In this document: in pieces, positions 53,903 to 64,000 of the stretch
Layout of the letters: each line of letters begins with the position of its first letter
Position numbering within the stretch: position 1 is the first letter of the stretch
From: Proales similis
Lineage: Eukaryota > Rotifera > Eurotatoria > Ploima > Proalidae
Assembly: GCA_019059635.1 (NCBI GenBank)
Contig: JAGVRJ010000003.1
Coordinates: 434,001-498,000 of the forward strand
Direction of reading: 5' to 3'
DNA length: 64,000 bases
Made by a program: the position numbers and the translations under genes
The notes under the pieces: generated by a model
Databases searched by the model: none
Told to the model about the DNA's origin: nothing
Seen by the model: only the letters and a program-made list of their open reading frames with translations

Positions 53903-54324
53903 AACGGTCTGTTTGCTCTGTGTTTGCACTTGCATGTCCTTTTGCCTGCTCTGCCTTCTCCCATATAAAGCGATTAGCGAGCGAGCGCAGTTGATGCAAC
54001 ATGCTAATGCATGCAGATTTCAACAGCTTCAAGGCAGAAACCTGATACGCTCGTGCCATTATGGATCAAAGGGCTTAAAGGCGCGCGAGTCGTCGTTCTT
54101 TAAAGCTGTGTCGGCGTCTACTCATTGTTCGCGCAAGGACTCGTTTTTTCGAGCGCTGGTAAATAAGCCCGAACTAGAAGAAAAGACGACAAGCTCTGTT
54201 CGAATCGGCTTAGTCGCTTGCTTGTTGCTTGGCTGGCTGGTTGCTTTACTCGTTGCGTACAGCGACTAAGTAAAATCCACTTTTACCTCTTTACTTTCAC
54301 CGCCAGGGAAATAGAGAAAGCCTT

Positions 54325-54360
54325 GCTGTGTGTGTGCGTGTGTGTGTGTGTGTGTGTGCG
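54325..54360. repeat. TG microsatellite, one interruption
   Basis: A TG run of about 17 units with single C substitutions near both ends. Confidence 0.9.
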
Positions 54361-54680
54361 TTACATAATTATTCCATTGATTTCTCATTGACTGCGCCGT
54401 TCTTAATTAGCCAAGATTGTTGAGGAGAAGTTAATGCGGCAAAATCAAAACGCACCGAGTCTTTCCTCAAACTTGGTTCGTTTCCACTGTTTTATGCGAA
54501 TTTCAGGTGCACACAGTCGATTTGATTTTTCTCTTTTTTTTCTCGCCCAGCTTGTTCTATTTGGGTGAACGCACTGGAAATAAAGTAAATCTCATTCGCA
54601 GCGCTAATTGTTGCAATTTTAGTTCAGTTCCGTTTCGTCGTTGGCTGTTCTACTTGACCGCGCTCGACGTCCCGCTGATC

Positions 54681-55813
54681 ATGAAAAGTGTGCCTAAAAA
54701 TCGAACGGGTAAAGCGAATAAAGCGATTTTGTTGCCTCTTTTTACTCATTCGTTTCTTTCTTAATCATTCAATTTTTAATGATTTTAGGCATATTTGCCA
54801 GTCAATTTGGCACAATGCGAGTGACAAACACACAGCAAGTAGAGAGTCGAAATGTTTCATTTGGCAACTTTGGCGACGACCCGGGCGGCTTTAGAACTCA
54901 CAGCGCCCTTCGACTTCGGCTCAGAGCCAGAGTGAATGTGCCGACCCTTCACGGCAGCAATCGGTCCACTCGGCCAAACGCGCAACCCAATCAGAAGTTC
55001 GAATCGGAAGCGGCGTTTTTCAAAAGCGAGCCGTCCAACAGCTCATCTCAAACTTATTTGGATTATATGCTTCATTTAAAAGACGCGTTCAGACCGTCGG
55101 CGGTGAGGAAACCGCCGAGCGCAGCAGCGAACGGCCGCCGTCCATTAACGCGAAACAGCAGCGAAATAGACATCGAGACAAGCCAGTCCAAGACAAGTGA
55201 GAAGAAAGTCGAATCGGAACCAGTCGAAGCGGCGAAAGTGTTCACTGAAGCGATAAGAGGCTCGCGTTGCTCGACAAGCAAAGCAACAAGCAGACTAGGC
55301 CTTAAATCGGCTCGATGGCAAAACGAAATGGGCGACGGCGCGCTCATGGATGCAGAACGCAAACTTCAAGGCTTGAACGAACAGGAATTTATTGAAATGC
55401 TCAAAGTCTATCGAGAGACAAAACAGATCAGGCTTTATTCAGATAATAAGAGTACAGCCAATGCGGATTCGACTCAATCGAAACCGACCAGCAGCACTCA
55501 GTCAATCGCAGCTGCTTCACTTGTTCTGGAAACGAATCGAAATTTAAGCGCCAGTCGACAATACGAACGATCTAAACCAACACTCGAGCCCGTTCTGAAT
55601 CAAGACCGAATGCCAGCTCAGTACGCTGATTATCTCAAGCGACGTCTAATCAGCCGAAGTGCCAAACAAGTTGTCGAGCAAATCATTAACGCGCATGGGA
55701 CTCCAATCGAACTGGCACAAGTCTCATCCAACAAACCGTCAGCCAGAATTTCTTCGGTGCCTTTAAAAGTCCTCTCATTCCCTGCCGCAACTGCCGATTG
55801 CCGAATGGTGTAA
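54681..55813 (+). CDS. Unknown serine-rich basic protein
   Basis: I do not recognise this gene. A first exon (54681-54708 approx., MKSVPKNRTG) joins a large second exon (from about 54789, GIFASQFGTMRV) that stays open to a stop at 55811-55813, about 350 residues in all. The protein is rich in Ser, Arg and Lys and has no membrane segment. It contains SSSQTYLDYMLHLKDAF, a charged helical stretch ALMDAERKLQGLNEQEF and, near the end, AQYADYLKRRLISRSAKQVV. An upstream exon is possible. The length without a stop and the mixed composition argue that it is real. Confidence 0.6.
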
Positions 55814-57589
55814 ATAAATCGAACGCGTTCATCATCTCGTTATTCCACTTCAAGTTACTCAACAAGTCGCGAATCGATGAAATGACAATAATCTGCACAG
55901 GGCCGTTCTTTACGCTCCGTACACAGGCCAATGTGTTTTGCCAATGTGCCAAAGCAGACTGTCTGAACTTGCTGCACAGAAAAATGAATCAATTATCTCA
56001 CAGACGATTAGAGCTTGAGCGAGTCTCGGAACGGCAATGAGAATCTGATTCTCATCCGCCGAGGCGCCTAATGCTGAATAAATAATTGAAGGCTTAATGA
56101 GTGCTTCGAGTTGAAATGGAGCGAAGAAACGCTGCTCGTGACTAGATTGCAGTCGAAAGAGCTTAAAATTGAAGCGTGTGCGCTCGCTCGACCCCCCGAT
56201 CGTAATTGAATCGATTGTGACAAGTGCAGATTCGCTAATTGAGCCTGCTCGTATGGAATGAATCGAGTTTCGGCCAAAGATTAGGAAAAAAAAAAGAGAA
56301 AAGCTGAAATCTGAGCTCTTCTCAAAACAAAGTATTTGCTGCTGCCATTTAACTGTATTGACTCGTTTCGACCTAAAGCTGCCACTGTCGAGTATTGGCA
56401 CTCTCTTTTAATGCCGCCTTGAATTTCATTCTATTTCTGGTTCTGGTTTGAGTTCAGGCGGCTGCGTTCGCCTCTTAATCAATTTGATCTGTTTCGTCAT
56501 TGGTCTAGGCGTTGGTAATGTGCCGAATCGACTTGTGATGAAAATGCATGCAAACTTTGATATAAACTCTTATTGTCATTTGACTATCTACAGTTCTTCT
56601 TCGTTATTAGTCTAGCACTTGCATTTTTCTCGTTCTTGAAAAACCTCTTGACTCGCTTAATAAACGACTCAGAGAAACGTCCGATGTATATAAGCAAGCG
56701 CTGAAGGGCGAGCCGAAATCATTAAGCAGCGTGCTCTTAAAAGCAATACGAGAGATAGAGAGAGAGAGAGAGAGTCAGAGAGATGCAAGATGAGGGAAAG
56801 TAGCTGCAAGAGCAATTTGTGCCATCTCGCTCCTTGTTTGACTCGCGCACTGCCGATCGGCAGCGTCATAAGCTAGTCAGTCAACTGATCGATTGCTTGT
56901 TTCAGCTTTTGCTCAGCCATTCACTGAGCCTATCACTTCATAACTGTCTTTTTAATTGTTTTTGAACGAGAGCTAAGCACGCGTCCGGCAAGCGACGGAT
57001 AAATATTTGGAGCATCTCTGGTCGCTGTAGTCAACCCGGCAAATATTTGCCCCGCATCAGCCCGTGTGTGCGCTCAAGCGCCAGGCCGCATAGGTGCTGT
57101 TTGGCTTTATCAGCTTCTTTCTTTCCTCATTCTTGAATGTGAGCCCAGGCGTTTATGTGTGTAAGATCAATTATCAAGCGAGCTTCGGAGCTCAGAAGGT
57201 GAGAAACACAACGCAGACGCTGCGAGAGTCTATTTCAATTTAATCAAACAACAGTAAGCGGCAGCAGGGCGATCTTAATAGCGCATTGAATTTCATCTAG
57301 TTAAATTCAAGCGCGTCTCCTATCGTTTGTTAATTGTTTTTCGCTCTCTCTCGTCTCGCTTCTTCAATATTGTATTTGCAAGTTTTCAAACGGCTCAATC
57401 GTCGCTGCTTAGACAAATAGACGCTTGGGGAGGCTCAAACAAACCAGATGTTTGCGGTTACAATCATCAGCATTGCCATAAGCGAGCGCGGTCCATGCCG
57501 GAGTTGATGTGTGCAATTAAACTGGCTGTCCTGGCGCCTGAAGAAACACAAGATAGAAACAAAGAGAGCAGACGAGAGACGACGATCGC
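55814..57589. other. Intergenic region upstream of the last receptor gene
   Basis: No gene is supported. The stretch has a GA run near 56755-56775 and A/T-rich patches. Its right part should hold the promoter of the receptor gene at 57590. Confidence 0.45.
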
Positions 57590-59495
57590 ATGAGAATGCA
57601 AATCATCGACCGCGCCTGGCGTCCGTGCTCTTTCCACTTGTTACTGTGGCTTTCGATAACAGCGGTAGCGACTTGCGAACAAGTAGACTACGACCTTGTG
57701 CATGATCTCATGCGCAACTACGACTCGTCCATAAGACCTTCGAGTCGGGCAAAAGAAACGCTAAATGTCACATTCGGACTGGCGCTCATTCAGCTTATTG
57801 ACGTGGTGAGGCTAAAACCGCTTTCAACTCCAACACATTTGTTGTGTCTCATCGCTTGCGTCGATTATTAGGACGAAAGGAATATGGTGATCACAACCAA
57901 CTGCTGGCTCAATCAGGTATGCGCTGTGCGAGCAAGTTGTAAATTTTTGTAATGGCCAAACACATTTGTTGAAGAACTGGATAGACCACCGGCTGATGTG
58001 GGATCCTAAAAAACACGGCAACATTCAATCGATTCACATACCGGCCGACAGAATCTGGAGGCCCGACATCCTGCTGGTCAACAATGCAGACGTTTGGGCG
58101 AAAATCTCAAGCATATCAACAAACGCGATTGTTCGACACGACGGCAACGTCACGTGGCTCTCGGCGGTGATCTTTCGCAGCTCGTGCACCATAAATGTGA
58201 AATACTTTCCATTCGGTAACCTATTCAACTGCCTCGCTCGTCTATCGGTCTATAAATAGAAGTTTGATGAAGATGAGCAAGAGTGCGATTTAATATTTGC
58301 CAGTTGGACGTACGACGGCCTTTTCCTCGATCTGAACATAAACTCGAACGACGGCGATACGACAAATTACATTCGAAACGGCGAATGGAACCTTCACTCA
58401 TTCACTGCGCTCAGGTTTTTACGCATGTACTCGTGCTGCGAAGCGCCCTATCCAGAAGTCTATTACAAGCTGGTGATCCATCGCCGCCCGCTCTACTACG
58501 TGTTCAACCTGGTCTTTCCTTGCTTGCTAATCACTCTGGTCGCCTTCCTCGGATTCTATTTGCCGCCGGACAGCAGCGAAAAGGTGAACATCGGCATCAC
58601 CACTCTTCTCAGTCTGACCGTGTTTCTTATGCTGGTGGCCGAGTCCATGCCACCTACCAGTGATCAACTGCCTCTACTCGGCATCTATTACGCAGTGACG
58701 ATCGGCATCGTTTCACTCTCAACAGCCATGTCAGTAATCACGCTCAACATCAGTCTGAAGGGCAATCGGGGCCGCAAGGTGCCCAATCTGATCAAGCACA
58801 TATTTTTCAACTATTTGGCCAAGATCATGGGCGTTCAACTAACATGCAAGATAAAGGTGGCGAGACGAATGCGCCGCCTAAATCTTGAGCGAACTCTCGA
58901 AGCTAAATCGTCGAGCGGAGGCGCCGAGAACGCCAAGAGCACACGCAACAAACACCAGATCTGGAAGGCCATGGCCGAGCCAGCTCTCAACGGTCAAGAG
59001 AGAATCATGCTGGTGCCAAGCAAAGCACTAGCTAGATCGAACCAATCAGCTGATTTGGAAGGAATGATCAACGTCAAAGTGGCATCTAGTAGTCGGAGAA
59101 GCAAGAACAGTGGCAAGCGGCAGCCGTTCGGCGAAGATTACATTGAGCTCATCAGCCATCATGCAGGCGGCACAGGCCGCTCGTACGAGAGATTGAAAAG
59201 AGAAGGAAGCCAGAGAAGCCTTGGTATCGAGACAACCAGGCAAGACAACTTTCTCATGCAACTCGAAGGCTTGCTGCAACGTCAGTTCAGTCCGTTGGTC
59301 GATTGCCTTATGCGAGTGGTCCAAAGTGACGAGCTTGTAAAAGAAGAGGACGAAATCCAGGGAATCATTAGAGCCGAGTGGTGCGACGTTGCAATCATTT
59401 TTGATCGCATCCTTTGTCTTTCGTTTGCTGGTATCACGCTGGCCAGCTGTTTTTTCATATTTTTCAGCTCGCCTCACGTCATGTCAAATTGGTGA
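57590..59495 (+). CDS. Alpha-type nicotinic receptor subunit, cation-type (paralogue)
   Basis: Four exons (57590-57805, 57872-57916, 57975-58215, 58273-59495) give 574 residues. A signal peptide precedes YDLVHDLMRNYDSSIRPSS. Ligand-binding landmarks are present: WIDHRLMWDPKKHGNI, IWRPDILLVNNAD, a 13-residue Cys-loop ending FPFDEQEC (split by an intron) and the loop C pair YSCCEAPYPE. M2 begins DSSEKVNIGI with outer AESMPP, the cation-channel pattern. It is the close relative of the minus-strand gene at 30058-31874, sharing most of M1-M3, but has an additional 58-nt intron after WLNQ. AATAAA lies at 59507. Confidence 0.94.
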
Positions 59496-59506
59496 ATTTT
59501 GTAAAC

Positions 59507-59512
59507 AATAAA
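59507..59512 (+). terminator. Polyadenylation signal AATAAA
   Basis: The signal lies 12 nt after the receptor stop codon. A minus-sense signal for eIF3a (TTTATT) lies at 59655-59660, so the two transcripts end tail to tail within about 150 bp. Confidence 0.6.
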
Positions 59513-59731
59513 CAAATTTTGCTTGTTTTTCGAACCCAAGTCACAACAACTACGCAGAAAGAAGAAAAGAAAAAGCGAACAAACGAATTTGCTTAATTTC
59601 TTTTGAGATCAAGAAGATTTGAATGTTTGAATAGAATAAAATGGTTTGCTTTGATTTATTAGAACGAGCGGTAGAGAAAATGCAGCCCCCACTCACATAT
59701 TCCAAGCCTCTCAGTCGCAGACTCTGCAAGT

Positions 59732-62686
59732 CTAGGGCCTGCGTCGCCACGTGTCCTCTGAGTCGGCCTTAGACTCGAAACGTTTCTGTCCGAATGGTCT
59801 GGAGCCTTGGCCACTTCGGTCACCGACGTTGCCTGAGCGGTCCCCGACATGGCCTGAGCGGTCCGCGACGTGGCCTGAGCGGTCCCCAACGTGGCCAGGA
59901 CGTGGCGGCATTCTCGATCCGGGTCCTGGACGAGCCTCATCTCTGCGGCTATCTTCGCGTTCTCGCTCTTGTGGTCGTCGCCAGTTGTCTTCTTGATCTG
60001 CTCGGCTCGGTGCTGGTGCGGCAGCTGAGGCAGCAGCAGCAGCGCCTGGTGGAGCTTGATTGGCGGGTCTCGACAACAAGCCACTTCCACCCATCGCTCT
60101 GGGTCGATAGGCTCCAGCCGAGGCAGCAGCAGCCGCAGCAGGAGCTGCACTGGGCTCTGCCGGACTCGGCCTTGAAGGCTCACCAGCAAGTTTTCGCTCG
60201 ATTTCAGCCTCTCGCTCGCGCTGTTTGCGAGCGATCTCGTCCATCTTGCGTCTGTGCTCTTCCTCTTCTCGGCGCTTTCGTTCGGTCTCTTCTTTTCGCT
60301 TGCGCTCTTCAACCTGCTTGAGGAACTCGGTGCGTCTCTGCTGTTTTCGCTGCTCTTTTCGCTCCAGGAGTTTGGCTTCACGAGACGCGTGCAGCTGCTC
60401 TTGGAACGACTGCATCTCTTTCTCAAACTCGGCCTGACGCTCTTGTCTAATACTGGACTCGAACTCGTCTTTGTCCGCCAACATTCTGAGCAGACGCTCC
60501 TTATTCTCCAGCTGAACCTGTCGCTCACGCTTCAAGTTTTCGATTCGTTCAAGTTCTTTGAGATCCCAATACTCTCTGCGCTCTTTGGCGTCTTCTTCGG
60601 CTCGCTTCTTGATCATGGAGAGCTCAACCTCGTGGCAGGCCCGCACAAAATGATCGTATTTCTTCTCCTCCTTTCTCAGACGCTCGTTCATCTCTTTTTT
60701 CTCTTTGTTGAGCTTTTCAATCTGCAGCTTGAGCTGGGCATCTTCCATTTCCAGCTGGCGCTCATTGGCCTCGATCAATTCATCCGCTCGTGACTTGAAC
60801 GTCTGAGCGATTGAATCGCGGCGCTCAGCAGCGGCAGCCAGAGCGGCCGCTTTTTCAGCCTCCAGCCGTCGCTGTTTCTCCTCGAGTTCGGCTTGCTCTC
60901 GTTCGGTCGCAATACGTTCGTACATCTCCTTGAGCTCTTCGATCTTGTTCTTCCTGTCCAACAGGTCATAGTGGTGTCGTTCACAGGTCTGGCGATACAT
61001 TTGAGAAAGACGCTCGCGCTCTACTCGTCGTCTCTCTTGGTTCTCGTTGGCCATTATAAGCTCTTGGGCCTGTCTCAAGCACGAGCTCATGTTCATCAGC
61101 TGATTTCGCAGCTGCTCCGATGGCATGCTCTGAATAGACGGCCCTTCGGGAAGGTCTTCTTTCTGACTGGCCACATACAAGTCGTTGCCGAAATGAAGCG
61201 ACTTGGTCTCATGGTTGATGCGGACCTGAAGATCGAGGTTCTTGGTCGCGTCCACGACAGTCTTTTCCAGCTCGAAAAATGAAATGCCCTGCGGAGCGAG
61301 CTGCACAAAACGACTCAGCTCGATGTTGGTGTAGATCTGGGAGATCTGCTTGAGCAAACGGGTGACGGTCACTTCTTCAATGGGCTTGACGTACTGAACG
61401 AACTGTTCCTCAGCTTCGGGCCTTGAGTTCTCTTTAATGTAGTTGAGACTCTTTCCGACTCGTTCGCTTAGCTTGAGCGGGTTAAAGTCAACTTCGAGAG
61501 CCTTGTACAAATCGCGCACTTCCGGATAGGCGTATGGGATCACGTTATATTTGACGAGATCCTTGAGCAACGACAACCGAGTCGGCGGCTGCTGAAGGTG
61601 CAACAAGGCACTCAAACGCTTCAGCTTATCTTGGGCCACGTCGTCAAGCTCGAGACACTCGTCAATGGGCGAGCGAGGCTGCGAAATAGGAATCGCGATT
61701 GTAGCAAGCAGCACCTGCGTGCTCTTGTCGGCGATCTCTTTGGCAGTGATGTTCTTTTTCTGCTCTTTGATCAGAATGAAAAGCTTGAGTAGGGCGGCTG
61801 CGTGGAACAGATGATTGCCGGCCTTCCAGAATATCAGGCTGAGCTTTTTGTAGTAGTTGAACATCTGCAGCGGCTTCGGCTTGGTCTTGCCCAGCTGCAT
61901 AAAGCCGAACACGTCCTCGACCGCTTTGTACGCCTCTTGCCACAGGTCCATTGCAATTGCGTAGTTCAATTGGAACAGGCGAGTCTCAAGATGCGCGTTG
62001 TGAGAGCTCGGATCGGCCAAATCGATTGGATTCTTGATGCTTCGGTTGTTTTGAATTTGAAACGTATGCGACCTGATTGTCTCGCACAGCTTGCGGAATT
62101 CGGTCTTGCGCTGGTATTTGACGCAGAACTGAAACGCAAGCTTGGCAACCACCAGGTACAGCGTCTCGACTAGTTTGTTGTTTCGCAGCATGTCCAAACA
62201 TTGTTTGTAGGACTCCCAGATGAACTTGAGCCAAGGTGCCAATAGGTCTCGGTCGGCCCTGTCTTGAGACGACTCGCCACTTACTGCTCTCAGGAGCAGT
62301 GTTTCAGGTGAATTCAGCATCTCAAGGTCATCAAGGTCGCTGAGCATATCGTTGGCGTTGGGCAGCATGGCCTCTTTTTTGGCTTTCTCCGCCATCTCCT
62401 CCGCATGTCGAAGGTAGCCAATGACCACCTCCTCAAGTGACTTGACATTTACGTTCTGACACAAGTTCTTGTACTGGTACAGACCGTCCTTGGCCATTTG
62501 ACTCTCTTTGAGCTCAACGCACAGATTCAAGTAGGTGCGCATTATTCCCTCGTAGACTGGCATCCAGCTTTTGTTCTTTTTCCATTTCAGCACTTGATAG
62601 AGCGCGTCAAGGGCACTCTCCTTTTTGCCAACCTCCATGAACTCTTCGGCCCTCTTCAGGGCGTTTTCTGGTCGCATGAACTGCAT
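59732..62686 (-). CDS. EIF3A: Translation initiation factor eIF3 subunit A
   Basis: One uninterrupted exon of 984 residues. The N-terminus RPENALKRAEEFMEVGKKES and GLYQYKNLCQNVNVKSLEEV are diagnostic. Further landmarks are LLLRAVSGESSQDRADRD, FNPLKLSERVGKSLNYIKE and the PCI-domain end with SMPSEQLRNQLMNMSS. From about residue 540 to 870 there is a long charged coiled coil, then an Ala/Pro-rich segment. The C-terminus has heptad-like repeats of S/P-G-H-V-G/A-D-R. eIF3a is the scaffold of eIF3 and helps load mRNA on the 40S ribosome. Human eIF3a is about 1380 residues, so the C-terminal repeat region is shorter here. The lack of introns in such a long gene is notable. Confidence 0.97.
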   Translation of the reverse strand: MQFMRPENALKRAEEFMEVGKKESALDALYQVLKWKKNKSWMPVYEGIMRTYLNLCVELKESQMAKDGLYQYKNLCQNVNVKSLEEVVIGYLRHAEEMAEKAKKEAMLPNANDMLSDLDDLEMLNSPETLLLRAVSGESSQDRADRDLLAPWLKFIWESYKQCLDMLRNNKLVETLYLVVAKLAFQFCVKYQRKTEFRKLCETIRSHTFQIQNNRSIKNPIDLADPSSHNAHLETRLFQLNYAIAMDLWQEAYKAVEDVFGFMQLGKTKPKPLQMFNYYKKLSLIFWKAGNHLFHAAALLKLFILIKEQKKNITAKEIADKSTQVLLATIAIPISQPRSPIDECLELDDVAQDKLKRLSALLHLQQPPTRLSLLKDLVKYNVIPYAYPEVRDLYKALEVDFNPLKLSERVGKSLNYIKENSRPEAEEQFVQYVKPIEEVTVTRLLKQISQIYTNIELSRFVQLAPQGISFFELEKTVVDATKNLDLQVRINHETKSLHFGNDLYVASQKEDLPEGPSIQSMPSEQLRNQLMNMSSCLRQAQELIMANENQERRRVERERLSQMYRQTCERHHYDLLDRKNKIEELKEMYERIATEREQAELEEKQRRLEAEKAAALAAAAERRDSIAQTFKSRADELIEANERQLEMEDAQLKLQIEKLNKEKKEMNERLRKEEKKYDHFVRACHEVELSMIKKRAEEDAKERREYWDLKELERIENLKRERQVQLENKERLLRMLADKDEFESSIRQERQAEFEKEMQSFQEQLHASREAKLLERKEQRKQQRRTEFLKQVEERKRKEETERKRREEEEHRRKMDEIARKQREREAEIERKLAGEPSRPSPAEPSAAPAAAAAASAGAYRPRAMGGSGLLSRPANQAPPGAAAAASAAAPAPSRADQEDNWRRPQEREREDSRRDEARPGPGSRMPPRPGHVGDRSGHVADRSGHVGDRSGNVGDRSGQGSRPFGQKRFESKADSEDTWRRRP
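59816..59900 (-). repeat. Seven-residue tandem repeat in the eIF3a C-terminus
   Basis: Four in-frame units of 21 bases encode variants of S-G-H-V-G-D-R (PGHVGDR, SGHVADR, SGHVGDR, SGNVGDR). Vertebrate eIF3a has longer Asp/Arg-rich decapeptide repeats at the equivalent place, so the position is conserved and the unit is not. Confidence 0.85.
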
Positions 62687-63080
62687 TGTTCACGTTCGAT
62701 CTAGTTTCAACTTGAATTTGAAGATTTAAACAACAAAGCTTAGAAATTGGCACTCATCGGGCCAATTTAGGATAAAAATTTTGCACATGTGTGTGTGTTG
62801 GCTCGAGATAAGGGACATACGAACAACGAATTTACGAATGAAGCGCGTTGAGATCTCTTTGCCATAACAAAACTAAGTTAGATTATGGCGAAATCGGATC
62901 TACCTTTGCAACGACAATTGTCTCTTGACTAGTGAGAAATGTCTCTTCTATGCTAAAATTTTTATTTATTCGATTCTGATAAACAGAATCAAGCGAACAG
63001 ACTGGGAAAGGAAGGAAGCGTGTTAGGATAGGGGATAGGTGGAGAAAAGAGCGATCGCAATAGAAGCTTGGCTGGGTAAT
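62687..63080. other. Short intergenic region
   Basis: This holds the eIF3a 5' UTR and the 3' UTR of the minus-strand gene that runs off the window. A TTTATTTATT at about 62960-62970 is a minus-sense polyadenylation signal for the latter. Confidence 0.5.
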
Positions 63081-64000
63081 TTAGATCTGGGATCGGTACT
63101 CGCCAAGACCGTTGGCCTCAAGGTCGATCTCACGGAGGGCCTGGACGTCACCGTAGAGCTCTGGGAGACCAGCGCTCGGGGCATCGACGGCGAGGACACC
63201 ATCTGGTCGGCAGTCTCCGATGTCGTTCAGCTGGCTGGCATCAGCAAAGTCGCTGTATTGGCGCAGGTAGGCCTCTGGATCTGCCTCCTGGGTACCGAGG
63301 CATCGGTAGACCTTCTCGACCTCAGCTTGTGGCGCCTCCCACTCGATGAGCAAGTTTCGTGGAGCCTCAGCTGGGCAAGCATCGTCTCCGCGCTCGAAGA
63401 TGACCTGTCGGCGCTGTCGGCCGTAGCCCAACCATCTCTCGATGGTGATCTTGCCTGGCTTGCATGGCATGTCTGGCAGCTTCTCAACGACCACACGGCG
63501 TGGTGGTGGTGGGATCTGTTTGCCTGGGATGCGCACAGTCTTCGGGCAGGTGGGCGCCGGTGGCTGTGGTGGTCTCTCGCGGAGCACAACAGCTGGACGC
63601 TGGCCGGCCTCACGGCCTGGCTGGCGGATGACCACCGGTGGAGCTGGCTCGGCGGCGGTGTCACCCTCGCGGATAATTCTGATCGGTGGCTGCTCTGGTG
63701 GCGTCGGTGGCTTCAAGAACTTGACCTCGACCTCCTGCTGGTACTTGAGTGGCGCGCTGAATCGCTTGCGGATCACCTCCGGGTTCGAGTCGTTGAAGAA
63801 CTGGTAGTCGGCGGCGCTCTTGCCGTCGCGGCTTCTCCAGCTCTGGGTCTCGCTGGCGTTGGCGTGGATGCCCGACACTCCGTTGACGGTGATGGTCTCA
63901 GAGCCCTCAATCGGCAGTGGGTTGGTGGCCTCTCGGAGACGACGCTCAAGAGCGCTCTCTGGGTGCTTGGCAGCTCCTCCTTTGCAACCGCCGCCGCATG
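63081..64000 (-). CDS. Partial proline-rich protein with IERWL and LIEWEAPQ motifs
   Basis: The reading frame is open from its stop at 63081 to the window edge, so the start is missing. More than 300 residues are visible. After a charged N-terminal stretch (HPESALERRLREATNPLP, then SWRSRDGKSAADYQFFND) come repeated proline-rich strands (KFLKPPTPPEQPPIRII, PPPPRRVVVEKLPDMP), then KITIERWLGYGRQRRQVIFE and NLLIEWEAPQAEVEKVY. The end is acidic. I cannot give a function or family name with confidence. Codon choice is strongly biased to C/G-ending codons, more than in any neighbour, which suggests an abundantly expressed, probably structural, protein. Confidence 0.6.
   Translation of the reverse strand, partial: CGGGCKGGAAKHPESALERRLREATNPLPIEGSETITVNGVSGIHANASETQSWRSRDGKSAADYQFFNDSNPEVIRKRFSAPLKYQQEVEVKFLKPPTPPEQPPIRIIREGDTAAEPAPPVVIRQPGREAGQRPAVVLRERPPQPPAPTCPKTVRIPGKQIPPPPRRVVVEKLPDMPCKPGKITIERWLGYGRQRRQVIFERGDDACPAEAPRNLLIEWEAPQAEVEKVYRCLGTQEADPEAYLRQYSDFADASQLNDIGDCRPDGVLAVDAPSAGLPELYGDVQALREIDLEANGLGEYRSQI

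Larger units (their letters stand above)
53556..54680. other. Intergenic region with TG repeats
   Basis: I see no convincing gene. An open frame of about 146 codons here crosses a TG microsatellite and gives VCVCVCV-type peptide, so it is probably spurious. AATAAA motifs near 53731 and 53786 may serve TAF13. Confidence 0.45.

Noticed and set aside
53829-54269. Open frame with VCVCVCV peptide
   Set aside because: It is a translation of a TG microsatellite and adjacent low-complexity sequence with no family features.
59659-60528. Long open frames overlapping eIF3a in other frames and on the other strand
   Set aside because: They are shadows of the biased eIF3a coding sequence; their peptides are low-complexity.
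1-64000. CRISPR arrays, bacterial operons, tRNA or rRNA genes, intact transposons
   Set aside because: I looked for them and saw none; spliced animal genes make bacterial systems irrelevant here.

Overview
The window is nuclear DNA of an invertebrate animal. Its genes are spliced with GT-AG introns, most of them only about 55-70 nt long. It carries animal-specific families: nicotinic-type Cys-loop receptors, a DCDC1-like doublecortin protein, TCF25, DALRD3, NUDCD3 and MAF1. Three receptor genes have the Pro-Ala signature at the cytoplasmic end of M2. That signature is known from acetylcholine-gated chloride channels of molluscs and flatworms, so a compact-genome spiralian is the best guess. 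I cannot name the species.

Layout. 1-12 kb: a head-to-tail array of three anion-type acetylcholine receptor subunit genes (one non-alpha, two alpha) with large intergenic spaces. 12.8-14 kb: the PKA type II regulatory subunit, on the minus strand. 14-17.7 kb: no gene seen. 17.8-24.8 kb: a 14-exon, 2092-residue doublecortin/ricin protein on the minus strand. 26.5-28.4 kb: an UNC-93-like membrane protein with a 6-nt and a 20-nt microexon. 28.7-29.6 kb: a short membrane-anchored collagen. 30-31.9 kb: a cation-type alpha acetylcholine receptor subunit on the minus strand. 34.5-37 kb: TCF25. 40.9-42.3 kb: a claudin-like four-pass protein with an LDLa module. 42.6-53.6 kb: a dense housekeeping cluster (ZMAT5, DALRD3, a four-cold-shock-domain protein, MAF1, an unknown KEN-box protein, an F-box/LRR protein, NUDCD3, TAF13). 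54.7-55.8 kb: an unknown gene. 57.6-59.5 kb: a second cation-type alpha receptor subunit. 59.7-62.7 kb: eIF3a on the minus strand. 63.1 kb to the end: a partial proline-rich gene on the minus strand.

The five receptor subunits, three predicted inhibitory and two predicted excitatory, make this a cholinergic receptor neighbourhood. The strongest signal is a tract of about 1.24 kb shared almost base for base, introns included, by the second and third genes, while both flanks have diverged. That is the mark of recent gene conversion. A separate noncoding block of about 160 bp is conserved about 0.5 kb upstream of both genes and is a candidate shared regulatory element.

Exon models were read by eye from splice signals, reading frame and family conservation. 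For twelve of the genes they include a start, a stop and summed exon lengths divisible by three, or an uninterrupted frame. No RNA genes, CRISPR arrays or intact transposons were recognised.
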